A stretch of 38,109 nucleotides of DNA from Levilactobacillus lindianensis (GCF_003946095.1 NZ_RHOD01000019.1:1-38109), one strand, 5' to 3'; shown: positions 8,197-17,258, counted from the stretch's first letter. Numbers and translations are program-made. The notes: generated from the letters alone by a model not told the origin.

Positions 8197-10491
8197 TTAA
8201 ATCGTTTCGTATTCATCTTCCGGAATTCCAGCCAGCAATGGTGAAGGTTCTGCCACCGCAATCAGACTGAGCCGGTGCATCGCTCGCGAACAAATCGTGT
8301 AGAGCAACTGCCGTTCGTCCTCGGCCGCATAGCGACTCGCCGACGCCTGCCAAACAATGACGGCATCGAACTCGAGTCCCTTGGCCAGGAACGATGGCAC
8401 CACGATGACCCCCGGTGCCAGACGTTGGTTTTCGGACTGAATCAGTGTGACCGCAACATCCTGAGCCTTGAGCTCTTCGGTCAATCGTCGACAGTCTTCG
8501 AGATCCTTACCGATAATGGCCGTGGTCTCGTCCTCGGCATTGTTGCGTTGGACCTGGGCAATCACCTTGGCAATCCCATCGGCCTCGTCACTGGCCACCG
8601 TCACCGTTGGCAACTCACCCTCACGGTCAAAGGCCGTCACAGCCTCCCCGTTCTTTAAGATGTGCTTGGTGAAGTCGGTCACCTGTTGGGTTGACCGATA
8701 CGATTGCGTCAACTGCACCACCTTGGTCTTATCCGGGTCAAACATCGTACTCAACTCTTGCAGGAGCGTGCGACTATTTTCCTTGGTGAAGATCGCCTGA
8801 TTCAGGTCGCCTAGCATCGTGAAGCGTGCTCGTGGGAAACTAAACTTCAGGAAGGCCAATTGAAAGGCGTTGTAATCTTGAATTTCATCCAAGAAGACGT
8901 AGCGCATGTTTCGCTCGCCTTCCTTCCCCGTCATCTTATCATAGAGGTACAAGTATGGCGTCGTGTCGACCAGCTGCATGTGTCGGTCCTTTAGCTTCTC
9001 AATGGTTTCGTCCACACTGGCCTGCCAATCGGCAGCCGTGATGTGGAAATCATTGAGGTCAATGCGGTTCGGCATATCTCGGAGCATGTGCACGTATTGG
9101 TTGTTGATACTCAGGAACCGGGCCCGCACGATCGCCTTACGAATCGGGTCGAAAGCCTTCATGACGACCTTACGCGCCAAGAACTGGAATTCTTTATCCG
9201 CTGATTCAAACTCGCGGGGGTCATCCCCATAGAGCGCATTCAGCTGTTCACGGTCGAGGTCCTCAATGGTTTCTTCCACCCACTTGGTCCGCATTTCACT
9301 AGATATTCGTCGATTCAGGATGCGAATGAGGGCTTCCTTAGTCGCCTGTAACCGGTTGGCCAGGTGATAGTTACGGTTGAAGCCATAGTAGATCTCTTCA
9401 ATCTTCTCCTTGTCGATAAACACCTTGTCCTTGAACTTGATGTTGCGGAAGACCATATCGCGGCCCTCCAAGTGATCAGCATAGCTGGTCACGGCGTCGA
9501 AGAAGGTCAGACTTCCCTTCAAGCGGCTGATGCGCCTCTGTGCAGGGGTATTGACCTCACCGAATCGTTGAGCCAACGTTTCAACCTCAATCTTAGGTAA
9601 CCGCCGACCAGCGTACTGGTAGTAAGTCATTTGAACCATGTTGTGTTCCCCTAATTCGGGCAACACTTGGTCAATATAGTCATTAAAGAGTTGGTTGGGT
9701 GAAAAGAGCATCACCTGTCCGGCATTCAGGTGTCCCCGATACCGGTACAGCAGGTAAGCCACTCGTTGTAAAATTGCCGCCGTCTTCCCAGAACCCGCGG
9801 CCCCCTGAACAAACAAGAGATCGGAATGCGTGTCTCGAATAATGCGGTTTTGTTCCTTTTGAATCGTTGTCACGATACTCTTCATCTTAGTATCGGAATG
9901 CTCACTCAGTGCCGACAACAACATCTGGTCGGTCACTGTTTGGTCCGTATCATAGAGGGTGACGATGGTGCCATCCTCAATCTGAAATTGTCGTTTTAAC
10001 TGCACGTCCACGGTCTGTTCCCCATCGGGGGTCTGATAGCTGACGTTCCCCAGTTCCCCATCATAGTAAATACTGGAGATCGGTGCCCGCCAATCGTAGA
10101 TCAGGAAGTGATCCGGGGTATCTGAGAACGACCCCAGCCCAATATAAATGGTTTCAGGCTTCGCCGTCGGACCTTCTTGAAAGTCGATTCGGGCAAAGTA
10201 AGACTTATCCTCTAATCGTTTCAAGGTGCTGAGTTCCGTCGTGGCGTGTTGCCAACTGTTTTGGCGTTCCGCTAGTAACTGTTGTTGTTGCCGCACGGAC
10301 AGCGCCGTTTCCAATAATCCTTCATAACTGTCGGTCTTGATTCGCAAGTCATTGACGAAGTTTTTCCGGATACCGGCTTCATCACCCTCCGCGGAATCAA
10401 TCCGTTTCTTGGCAGCAGTCTCTGCGACCTTAATCTTCGCGATGACTGCGTCTAAATGCTTCTGCTCTTGGGCCTTAATTGAATCTGGCAA
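8197..10491 (-). CDS. helD: HelD-type UvrD/Rep helicase-like ATPase, RNA polymerase recycling factor
   Basis: This encodes 764 residues. A long charged N-terminal coiled-coil arm (about 1-95) is followed by the HelD-typical block FLIYDWRAPISSIYYD and then superfamily 1 helicase motifs: Walker A GAAGSGKT at 230-237, Walker B YVFLDEIQDY near residue 540, and QSYRSTQQ (motif IV). HelD binds stalled RNA polymerase and uses ATP to pull it off DNA and nucleic acid; the coiled-coil arm enters the polymerase secondary channel. The start is TTG (10489-10491), 6 bases after a strong GAGGAGGG site. It is divergent from the antiporter gene. Confidence 0.93.
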   Translation of the reverse strand: MPDSIKAQEQKHLDAVIAKIKVAETAAKKRIDSAEGDEAGIRKNFVNDLRIKTDSYEGLLETALSVRQQQQLLAERQNSWQHATTELSTLKRLEDKSYFARIDFQEGPTAKPETIYIGLGSFSDTPDHFLIYDWRAPISSIYYDGELGNVSYQTPDGEQTVDVQLKRQFQIEDGTIVTLYDTDQTVTDQMLLSALSEHSDTKMKSIVTTIQKEQNRIIRDTHSDLLFVQGAAGSGKTAAILQRVAYLLYRYRGHLNAGQVMLFSPNQLFNDYIDQVLPELGEHNMVQMTYYQYAGRRLPKIEVETLAQRFGEVNTPAQRRISRLKGSLTFFDAVTSYADHLEGRDMVFRNIKFKDKVFIDKEKIEEIYYGFNRNYHLANRLQATKEALIRILNRRISSEMRTKWVEETIEDLDREQLNALYGDDPREFESADKEFQFLARKVVMKAFDPIRKAIVRARFLSINNQYVHMLRDMPNRIDLNDFHITAADWQASVDETIEKLKDRHMQLVDTTPYLYLYDKMTGKEGERNMRYVFLDEIQDYNAFQLAFLKFSFPRARFTMLGDLNQAIFTKENSRTLLQELSTMFDPDKTKVVQLTQSYRSTQQVTDFTKHILKNGEAVTAFDREGELPTVTVASDEADGIAKVIAQVQRNNAEDETTAIIGKDLEDCRRLTEELKAQDVAVTLIQSENQRLAPGVIVVPSFLAKGLEFDAVIVWQASASRYAAEDERQLLYTICSRAMHRLSLIAVAEPSPLLAGIPEDEYETI

Positions 10492-10626
10492 GCCAATCCC
10501 TCCTCGAATTAACCGGACAAACTGTAGGTGAAACGCTTAATAATTCGACTTACCATTCTACACGTCTTCCCCTTATAAAGAAAGGAATGTGATTGCTTTA
10601 AGTCAGTTAGTTTCTCCTATCTTTGG

Positions 10627-10632
10627 TATACT
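10627..10632 (+). promoter_or_regulatory. Extended -10 promoter of the antiporter gene
   Basis: TGGTATACT is an extended -10 element about 30 bases before the chosen start codon. It lies inside the longer upstream reading frame (open from 10589), which argues that the true start is the one after it. Confidence 0.6.
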
Positions 10633-10660
10633 TGAGGGGATATTTTTCGGAGGTGAAATG

Positions 10661-12517
10661 ATGGATCAATTTTCTCTATTAATTATTTTAACCGCAGCAC
10701 TGATTACCCCATTAGTCATGGCGAAGTTTAAGCTGACCGTCTTACCCACGGCGGTCGTCGAAATTCTAGTCGGCATCCTACTGGGACCGAGTATCCTCAA
10801 TCTGGTGCACGCCAATACAACCCTAAATTTACTGTCGAACACCGGGGTCATCTTCCTGATGTTTCTGAGTGGGATGGAGATTGATTTCAGTCTCTTCAAC
10901 CGTCGCAAACAGCCACAGACCCCATTGGCCGCCAAGGTGGCAGGCAGTGCGCCAAAATACTCACCGGTTTTTATCGCCATCAGTAGTTACGCGGCGATTG
11001 CCGGCAGTGCACTGTTACTGGGCTTTATCTGCCGGTGGACCGGGTTATTCAAGGACCCTTGGCTCGCTGCCATTATCTTCATGACCATTTCTCTCGGTAT
11101 CGTCATCGCGACGCTCAAGGAAAAGGAACTCCTCAGCAAACCCTTCGGTCAAACCGTGCTACTGATCGCGGCTCTGGGGGAAATCATCCCCCTGTTTGCC
11201 CTGACCATCTACGCGTCAATCTTTGGCAAGGGAGGAAAATCCCTGTGGTTGCTGCTCCTAGTCTTCTTGGCTGCGGGAATTCTCTTCCGCCGGTTCAAGC
11301 CCTTCTTTACCTTCTTTGAGGGTATCAACAAGTCTACCACTCAACTGGATATTCGTCTGGCGTTCTTCCTGATCTTTAGCATGGTCGTCATCGCTGAATC
11401 CGTGGGCGCCGAGGGAATTCTCGGGGCCTTCGTGGCCGGAATTGTCATGAAGCTCCTGCAACCACAAGAAGACACTCGGACACGCTTGGATGGGATCGGC
11501 TACGGCTTCTTCATTCCCATCTTCTTCATGATGAGTGGGGCCGGTCTGAACCTGCGAACGTTACTGGCTTCACCATCCACGCTACTGCTGATTCCGGCCT
11601 TCTTCGCTGCCTACCTCTTGGCCAAAGCCGGTGTTTATTTCTGCTTACGCTTGCGATTCAAACGCGGTAATGCCTTTGCCGGAATGGCCATCAACAGTGC
11701 CACCATCACGATGGTTCTGGCTGTCCTGCAAGTAGCGAAAACCATGAAGGTCGTCACCACCCAACAGTCTGGGGCCTTCCTATTAGCTGCCATCTTGACC
11801 TGTGTTCTCGGACCCTTGTTGTTTAATACCGGTTACACCGCCGAGGCCGAGGATCTGAAGAGATCCACGGTTCACTTCATCGGAACCAACCTGCTCACCG
11901 TGCCCGTGGCGCAACAATTGACTCAAGACCGATATGACATCACCATGTATACCAACAAGGAAACAAACTTCAAGACCTACAACTCCGAGGTCAACGTTCA
12001 CCTGTTGGACTCACTCGAAACGCAATACGTTGAGGACCAGGACGCCTTCGATGCCGACATCGTGGTCTTAGGTCACCTCAACGCCACCAAGAATTACGAG
12101 TTGGCCAAATCTGCTAAAACCTATGGTGTCAACCGCGTCATCGTGCGCTTCGAGGATCGCAACGTCCTCGATGAACGGGAAGACGAACTCAAGGAACTAG
12201 GCATTGAAGTCTACAACACGCCAAACGTTAACATTGCCATGCTCCGCAGCCTGATCGAAGCCCCAACGACCCTGCGTCTATTGACGTCATCCACCTCAGC
12301 CGTCTACGAAGTTGCCCTGCGCAACCGGCGTTACACCGATCAGGCCATCCGCAGCTTGCCATTCGTTGGCCATATCACCATCAGTCAGATCTTCCGCAAT
12401 GGCCACTTTGTCCGGCCAACCGGTGCCACCACCTTGAAATTTAACGACCGCATCATCTTCACCAGCAGTCCCGAGACGGCTCGTGAAATTCGGCGCGAAC
12501 TAGGCATTCTCAACTAG
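10661..12517 (+). CDS. CPA2-family cation/proton antiporter with C-terminal RCK domain
   Basis: This encodes 618 residues. About 12 to 13 hydrophobic segments fill residues 1-385, with family blocks LTVLPTAVVEILVGILLGPS and LMFLSGMEIDFSLF near the start. The C-terminal part is cytosolic: an RCK_N/TrkA-N-like Rossmann domain (HFIGTNLLTVPVAQQL, then DADIVVLGHL) and a TrkA_C-like end (LRSLPFVGHITISQIFRNG, TLKFNDRIIFTSSPE). Such proteins exchange Na+ or K+ for H+ under control of a ligand bound to the RCK domain; which ion is moved here cannot be read. The start is one of two tandem ATGs (10658, 10661) after GGAGGTG at 10649; the second has the better spacing. A phosphatase gene follows 42 bp downstream. 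Confidence 0.92.
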   Translation: MDQFSLLIILTAALITPLVMAKFKLTVLPTAVVEILVGILLGPSILNLVHANTTLNLLSNTGVIFLMFLSGMEIDFSLFNRRKQPQTPLAAKVAGSAPKYSPVFIAISSYAAIAGSALLLGFICRWTGLFKDPWLAAIIFMTISLGIVIATLKEKELLSKPFGQTVLLIAALGEIIPLFALTIYASIFGKGGKSLWLLLLVFLAAGILFRRFKPFFTFFEGINKSTTQLDIRLAFFLIFSMVVIAESVGAEGILGAFVAGIVMKLLQPQEDTRTRLDGIGYGFFIPIFFMMSGAGLNLRTLLASPSTLLLIPAFFAAYLLAKAGVYFCLRLRFKRGNAFAGMAINSATITMVLAVLQVAKTMKVVTTQQSGAFLLAAILTCVLGPLLFNTGYTAEAEDLKRSTVHFIGTNLLTVPVAQQLTQDRYDITMYTNKETNFKTYNSEVNVHLLDSLETQYVEDQDAFDADIVVLGHLNATKNYELAKSAKTYGVNRVIVRFEDRNVLDEREDELKELGIEVYNTPNVNIAMLRSLIEAPTTLRLLTSSTSAVYEVALRNRRYTDQAIRSLPFVGHITISQIFRNGHFVRPTGATTLKFNDRIIFTSSPETAREIRRELGILN

Positions 12518-12559
12518 AACTGCTAAAATAAAACTAACTAAACTTAAAGGAGAGATGAC

Positions 12560-13219
12560 ATGGCGACAGTTGAAATCTATTTGGTCCGTCACGGCCAAAC
12601 CTATCTGAACAAGTACCACCGCATCCAAGGATGGTCCGACTCCCCACTCACGGAAAAGGGTATTTTGGATGCCCAGAACGCTGGTAAACGACTCGCTAAG
12701 GTGCCTTTCGCGGCGGCTTACGCTAGCGACACCACCCGGGCCAGCAATACCGCCAAGGAGATCCTGGCGCGCAATGTCAGTGCCCTCGACCAGCCCACTA
12801 TCATGCCAGCCTTTCGGGAAGAGAACTTCGGCTTCTTCGAAGGACTCGATACCAGCCTCACTTGGCATACGTTGGGCAGTCCCAAGGGACTCGATGACTT
12901 TAACCAGATGATTGCTAGTCTCACCATCGAGAAAACCAAGGACCTCTTCAAGGCCCATGACCCTTACGGTGACGCCGAAGACAACCAAGAATACTGGGCT
13001 CGATTACAACCTGGTCTGGACCATGTCGTGGCCAATGCTAGTGACGGTGACCGTGTCCTGATCGCCACCCACAGTACGACGATTCGGAGCATTGTGTCCA
13101 AGTTCTCCGACGTCGATGTCTCGGTTCCCGTGGAAAATGGCAGCATTACCAAGTTGACCGTGACCGACGGCAAGTACCGTGTCGACGACTATAACAATAC
13201 TGAAGGACCGATTGCTTAG
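12560..13219 (+). CDS. Histidine phosphatase family protein (phosphoglycerate mutase-like)
   Basis: This encodes 219 residues. The catalytic RHG motif is at residues 10-12 (LVRHGQTYLN), followed by the usual QGWSDSPLTEKG, the AYASDTTRASNTA block, a Glu-rich REENFGFFEG segment, and the second catalytic His in THSTTIRSI. This branch of the histidine phosphatase superfamily removes phosphate from small metabolites through a phosphohistidine; the true substrate is not evident, and a glycolytic mutase role is unlikely from the sequence type. A clear AAAGGAGAG site precedes ATG. It is probably co-transcribed with the antiporter. After the stop come a truncated structured repeat and a strong terminator. 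Confidence 0.92.
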   Translation: MATVEIYLVRHGQTYLNKYHRIQGWSDSPLTEKGILDAQNAGKRLAKVPFAAAYASDTTRASNTAKEILARNVSALDQPTIMPAFREENFGFFEGLDTSLTWHTLGSPKGLDDFNQMIASLTIEKTKDLFKAHDPYGDAEDNQEYWARLQPGLDHVVANASDGDRVLIATHSTTIRSIVSKFSDVDVSVPVENGSITKLTVTDGKYRVDDYNNTEGPIA

Positions 13220-13231
13220 TTAGGTCTAACC

Positions 13232-13276
13232 GGTCGCCTGCGGCTGGCTCCATCTCTGGTCTCCTCCGGCTAAGAT
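13232..13276 (+). repeat. Internally deleted copy (copy C) of the structured intergenic repeat
   Basis: GGTCGCCTGCGGCTG is identical to the start of copy B (26292 leftward), and CTCCTCCGGCTAAGAT to its end (26117 to 26102). The roughly 146 bp between two CAGCCG copies in B (26132-26137 and 26278-26283) are absent here. What remains is the two small GCC/GGC hairpins at the ends plus one arm of the closing stem (CATCTCTGG against CATCCCTGG). Confidence 0.75.
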
Positions 13277-13348
13277 CGATCATCTAGATGAATTCCATTT
13301 TAGGATTGATTCATTCAAACAAAAGTTGTAACTTAGGTTTCCAAATTA

Positions 13349-13398
13349 AAAGCTGATTGAGAAAAGTCCTCGGATTCTTCTCAATCAGCTTTATTTTT
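13349..13398 (+). terminator. Strong terminator shared by the phosphatase and MFS genes
   Basis: AAAGCTGATTGAGAA and TTCTCAATCAGCTTT form a 15-bp perfect stem with ATTTTTT after it on the plus strand. The opposite strand has TTTAATTTGG after the stem, so it may also end the convergent MFS transcript. Confidence 0.88.
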
Positions 13399-13466
13399 TG
13401 TATTAGATAACTTTGGCAATAAGCAAACTTGTGTGAGTATAGTTTGGTCATCACCTATTATTTAAT

Positions 13467-14648
13467 TTAGATATTTTTTAGTTTAACCTGTTTGGCAATG
13501 ATCCTGTTTAACAGGACAAGCAGTGTTAACGCAATTAGTGCAAACAGTGCAGCCCCTAGACTAATTCTGTTAACACCAACAGCTCCAACTAGAACTGACG
13601 CTGTAGCCGAGCCTAACGACGTGCCAAAGTTAAAGAAAATTGAGCTCAAGGACGAAGCCAATAGCATTGACTGCGGATAATCTTGCGCCGCGACATCTAA
13701 GAAGTGAAGTTGCATTGACGCGCTGAACAAGGTGATCAGCATCATAATTGCCATTAACAGCACAAATCCAGCGAATTTATTCATGAACGTCACCGGCAAC
13801 AAAGTTAAGATCACCACATCTGCAACATAATACTTGGGCATTAACTTTAGGCCGCCACGCGTCGCAATTGTCCCTGAAAACCGATTGCTAATGATACTGG
13901 CAATTCCCAAGGCAAAAAGTAACAGGTTTAAGTTCTGAGTAGCAAAGCCTAGTACCACGGTCAGTAACGGGCGAATATAGGTGTAATACCCGTACTGCGT
14001 TGCCGCAGTAAACAGAACAACGCCAATTGCCATGTATATCCGTGAGTCTTTTAGCAGCGTGAGTTGATTTAAGATAGTGCCCTGAACCTGATTGATATGG
14101 CGAGGCAATACCCAAATTAAAAACAAGATCGTCATCACTGAGATAACGGACACCGTGAAAAACGCGTAACGCCAGCCAAAACGAGTGCTAATGGTGGTCC
14201 CGACTGGAATCCCAATGACCGATGCAATACTAAAACCGGCATAGATCCACGAAATCAAATTCGCACGTTTTTTCTCCGGTGCGATTTGATTTGCAAATAT
14301 CATGATAATTGAAATGATTGCACCTGAAACACTAGCCGAAATCATTCGTGACACCATCATCATCCAATAATTTGTTGCCAGACCACTTAGCGTATTGCCA
14401 ATCAAAAATATTCCCATTAAGGTCAGTACAGTTTTGTAACGATTACATTTACTCGTCAAAATCGTCACAATTGGCGTGCTGACGGCATAAACAGTTGCAA
14501 AAATCGTAACCAGATAGCCAACCATCGCAATTGAAACATGCAAATGGTTCGCAATATCGGGTAAAATTCCTACCACCATAAATTCGTTGCATCCTGACAT
14601 AAAGGCCACTAAAACAAAAACAATTGTTTGTAAACGATATTTATTCAA
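13467..14648 (-). CDS. MFS exporter, drug/sugar efflux (DHA1-like) type
   Basis: This encodes 393 residues with 12 likely membrane segments, the usual size for the 12-helix drug:H+ antiporter 1 group. The opening block VAFMSGCNEFMVVGILPDIA fits AraJ- and Cmr-like exporters, and LTSKCNRYKTVL occupies the loop 2-3 motif A position in degenerate form. It would use the proton gradient to push a small compound out of the cell; the compound is unknown. The start is TTG (14646-14648), 7 bases after AGGAG. A 19-codon leader ORF and a hairpin lie just upstream. The gene is visibly AT-richer than its neighbours and sits between core genes, suggesting acquisition by transfer. Confidence 0.88.
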   Translation of the reverse strand: MNKYRLQTIVFVLVAFMSGCNEFMVVGILPDIANHLHVSIAMVGYLVTIFATVYAVSTPIVTILTSKCNRYKTVLTLMGIFLIGNTLSGLATNYWMMMVSRMISASVSGAIISIIMIFANQIAPEKKRANLISWIYAGFSIASVIGIPVGTTISTRFGWRYAFFTVSVISVMTILFLIWVLPRHINQVQGTILNQLTLLKDSRIYMAIGVVLFTAATQYGYYTYIRPLLTVVLGFATQNLNLLLFALGIASIISNRFSGTIATRGGLKLMPKYYVADVVILTLLPVTFMNKFAGFVLLMAIMMLITLFSASMQLHFLDVAAQDYPQSMLLASSLSSIFFNFGTSLGSATASVLVGAVGVNRISLGAALFALIALTLLVLLNRIIAKQVKLKNI

Positions 14649-14661
14649 AAAGATTCTCCTT

Positions 14662-14681
14662 AATTTACGTTGCCGTTAATT
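14662..14681 (-). promoter_or_regulatory. GCAA-tetraloop hairpin next to the MFS ribosome binding site
   Basis: On the minus strand AATTAACG, loop GCAA, CGTAAATT form an 8-bp stem with one A-A mismatch and a GNRA loop. It ends one base before the AGGAG of the MFS gene, and its left arm contains the leader-peptide stop codon. A ribosome finishing or stalling on the leader would melt it. Confidence 0.55.
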
Positions 14682-14735
14682 ACCACCTCCATTCGAATTT
14701 GAAATACTGTTTTTTTTACAAAGTCTGCTAATCAT
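14676..14735 (-). CDS. 19-residue leader peptide upstream of the MFS exporter
   Basis: ATG at 14733-14735 opens a frame of 19 codons, MISRLCKKNSISNSNGGGN, ending with TAA at 14676-14678. A strong AAGGAG site (14744-14749) lies 8 bases before the ATG, as good as that of any gene here. The stop is 27 bases before the exporter's TTG start. Such short, well-started ORFs in front of exporter and resistance genes typically act by ribosome stalling (translational or transcriptional attenuation). No inducer can be named. It may also be a chance frame, but ribosome binding site, spacing and hairpin argue for function. Confidence 0.6.
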   Translation of the reverse strand: MISRLCKKNSISNSNGGGN

Positions 14736-14931
14736 TATTATGGCTCCTTACTTAAACATCAAGAGACAACTTAATTTTACCACTTCTGCAATTAAACTAG
14801 CTGAGTGCAATGGGCCTGATTAAGCTCAAGAAAATTGAACAATTTAGGGGCCTAATTTAACCTCAACCTAACCTTCAAATTATTTTGGTATGGCAGCCTA
14901 GCCCTCATGACCACCGTCGCACAGAGCATCT

Positions 14932-16026
14932 TTACTTGCTATATCGCCGTGCCAAAAAGTCTCGCAGTGGCAACGTAAAGTCCCCGGTCATGACCAAGCT
15001 ACCGAAGTCAGCCGTCACCATCTGCTTATCCTGATGTAAAGCCAGCTTAACGGCCCACTTCGGATCAAATAGGAGCTGTTGCCCCACCGCAACCAAGTCG
15101 GCCTCCTGGAGGACATTAGCGACGTCCTGTCGTGTGCGGACCCCACCAACACCAACCAATGGGATTTGACCATTTAAAGCTTCATACATGTAAGCCATCA
15201 TCGATTTGTCCTGATAACCATTTTCTCTAGCGACGCGGTCGTAATTGCCAAGGGAGACTTGAATGTAATCCAACAGGAACTCCTGCAATTGTGTCAGGAG
15301 ATATAACGTGTCATCGAACCGAATGCCCGGCGTTTCGAATTCCTCCGGCGAGAGGCGATACCCGACGATAAAGGGCCGGTCTGCCGTCTCTTTAACCGTG
15401 GCGAAGGTCCTCTGAATCACGCGCCGAATGAAGGTTGCTCGTTGCGTGCGATCACCACCCCACTTGTCGGTCCGCCGGTTGGAATGCGGTGAAAAGAACT
15501 GCTGTAGCAGATAGGTGTTGGCACCGTGCAGCTCGACACCATCAAAGCCGGCCACGATGGCCCGCCTCGTCGCCTCACCAAAGTCAGCAATGATGCTTTC
15601 AATCTCGGTATCCGTCAGTTCACGCGGTGTTTCTGCCTCCGGCCGTTCGGCGGCAACAGCACTGGCAGAGACCGGTTATTCCCCGGATAACGTCGCTCGA
15701 GAAGTCATTCGACCAGCATGGAAAATCTGCAAGATGGCCTTGGCTCCCTGACTCTGGATAGCACTGGCCAAATCGTGGAGTCGGGGAAGCATATCGTCAC
15801 TAGCTACACTCAACTCACCGGGCCAACCCTTACCACCTGCCTGAACGTTAGCGGCTCCGGTGATCACCGCTCCTAGTCCTTGCGACCGTTCCCGATAATA
15901 CGCAATTTCGTCGCGGGTGATCTGACCATCAAAGAAGCTCTGACGCGTCGTCATCGGCGACATCATCAGCCGATTCTTCAACGTTACTCCCGACCGCAAA
16001 CGCAACTTTTCTGAATACACTGCCAT
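14932..16026 (-). pseudogene. NADH:flavin oxidoreductase / Old Yellow Enzyme, broken by an in-frame stop
   Basis: The gene has about 364 codons in one frame, the usual length for this FMN-dependent ene-reductase-type family, with a single TAA at codon 117 (15676-15678). Upstream of the stop are RSGVTLKNRLMMSPMTT (the family opening), the GAVITGAANVQ strand and ILQIFHAGRMTS. Downstream, in the same frame, are FDGVELHGANTYLLQQFFSP (the His-x-x-Asn ligand pair), GYRLSPEEF, and the phosphate-binding VGVGGVRTRQDV and VAVGQQLLFDP blocks. Both halves are otherwise intact, so the loss looks recent. The codon would be CAA (Gln) with one transition. ATG follows a GAGGAGG site. A 116-residue N-terminal piece alone would not be active. 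Confidence 0.88.
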
Positions 16027-16106
16027 GCTAAGTCCTCCTCATTTTTTAAATACCTAGATCTCATTGTCCCGAAACCAGCACTACAGTAAAAACATTCGGT
16101 TCACAA

Positions 16107-16154
16107 AAAGAACACCAGGGACTGCGACAACCGTCACAATCCCTGGTGTTCTTT
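16107..16154 (-). terminator. Terminator of the opp operon
   Basis: AAAGAACACCAGGGA and TCCCTGGTGTTCTTT form a 15-bp perfect stem with further inner pairing (GAC/GTC), followed on the minus strand by TTTTTGTG. It stands about 145 bp after the oppF stop. Confidence 0.85.
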
Positions 16155-16199
16155 ACATTTACACTGCTGAAACGTGCGCTAGCAGGCAGTCGACTCCGC

Positions 16200-16237
16200 T
16201 TAAACCTGGCAATCAACTAGTCCAGAACCAGGTTTAA
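16200..16237. repeat. Inverted repeat between oppF and its terminator
   Basis: TTAAACCTGG and CCAGGTTTAA form a 10-bp perfect inverted repeat with an 18-base spacer and no T-run. In the opp mRNA it would fold as a 3' stem-loop ahead of the terminator; it may protect the transcript end or bind a regulator. Confidence 0.5.
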
Positions 16238-16298
16238 TTGATTACCACCAGCCTTAATGCTCGACGACTAACCGCCTGCGAGCACACTCTGTCTATCT

Positions 16299-17258
16299 TT
16301 AATCGTGAATCAATGACGCCTCATGGGCCCGTTGGGTGTACATATCGATCTCGTCATCGGCCGCACGGACCCAGTGACGTGGTGCGATTTCAACCAAGTG
16401 ACGTTCTTTGCCGTCATTTTCTTGGCCCCCATCGTAGGCAATCTCTTGACGTGCCCGTTCGAACTCGGGGTCCGGCACGGGAACAGCAGACAAGAGGCTC
16501 TTGGTGTAGTCATGCAGGGGGTGGGCGTAGATTTCGTCAGAATCGGCGATCTCTAACATCCGGCCGTAGTGCATAACCCCAATGCGATCGGAGATGTACT
16601 TCACCATGGACAAGTCATGGGCGATGAACAGGTACGTTAACCCCTGTTCCCGTTGAAGCTTCTTCATCAAGTTAACCACTTGGGCTTGAATCGACACATC
16701 CAAAGCGGAGATCGGTTCATCGGCAATGACGAACTTAGGCTTCACAGCCAAGGCCCGCGCAATCCCGATCCGTTGTCGTTGCCCGCCGGAGAATTCGTGG
16801 GGGTAACGACTGGAGTGGTCCTTGTTTAACCCAACGGTTTCTAACAAGTCCTCAACCTGCTTCGTTCGGTCATCATCGTCCTTGGCAAGATGATTAATAT
16901 CAATTCCTTCGGCAACAATATCCTTAACCTTCATCCGTGGATTCAGCGAGGCATAGGGATCTTGGAAGATCATTTGCATCTCTTGCCGGAAGTCTCGCTT
17001 TTCCTGCTTACTGGTAAAGGAATCGACGTTCTTGCCGTCAAATAAAATCTCACCAGAAGTGGGTTCATAAAGATGGATGATGGCCCGACCGGTCGTCGTC
17101 TTACCGGAACCGGATTCCCCCACAAGGCCAAAGGTCTCGCCTTTGTAGATATCGAAGGAAATGTCATCAACCGCGTGGACCTCATCGGATTTACCCACGT
17201 TGAAGTACTGCTTGAGGTGCTTGACCTCGAGGATTTTTTCGGCATTTTCGTAGTCCAT
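16299..17258 (-). CDS. oppF: Oligopeptide ABC transporter ATPase OppF
   Basis: This encodes 319 residues. It is the second of two ATPases that power peptide uptake. Walker A GESGSGKTT (near residue 52), the signature SGGQRQRIGIARAL, and Walker B FVIADEP are all present, followed by the oligopeptide/dipeptide C-terminal extension that marks Opp/Dpp ATPases. The ATG overlaps the oppD stop (TAATG), so the two are translationally coupled. It is the last gene of the operon, and a strong terminator follows. Confidence 0.95.
   Translation of the reverse strand: MDYENAEKILEVKHLKQYFNVGKSDEVHAVDDISFDIYKGETFGLVGESGSGKTTTGRAIIHLYEPTSGEILFDGKNVDSFTSKQEKRDFRQEMQMIFQDPYASLNPRMKVKDIVAEGIDINHLAKDDDDRTKQVEDLLETVGLNKDHSSRYPHEFSGGQRQRIGIARALAVKPKFVIADEPISALDVSIQAQVVNLMKKLQREQGLTYLFIAHDLSMVKYISDRIGVMHYGRMLEIADSDEIYAHPLHDYTKSLLSAVPVPDPEFERARQEIAYDGGQENDGKERHLVEIAPRHWVRAADDEIDMYTQRAHEASLIHD

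Noticed and set aside
14676-14700. GGAGGTGG upstream of the MFS gene as a T-box motif (GGGTGGNACCRCG)
   Set aside because: The match is partial, no stem I specifier region or terminator/antiterminator pair is visible, and the gene is not an amino acid or aminoacyl-tRNA gene. The leader peptide explains the region better.
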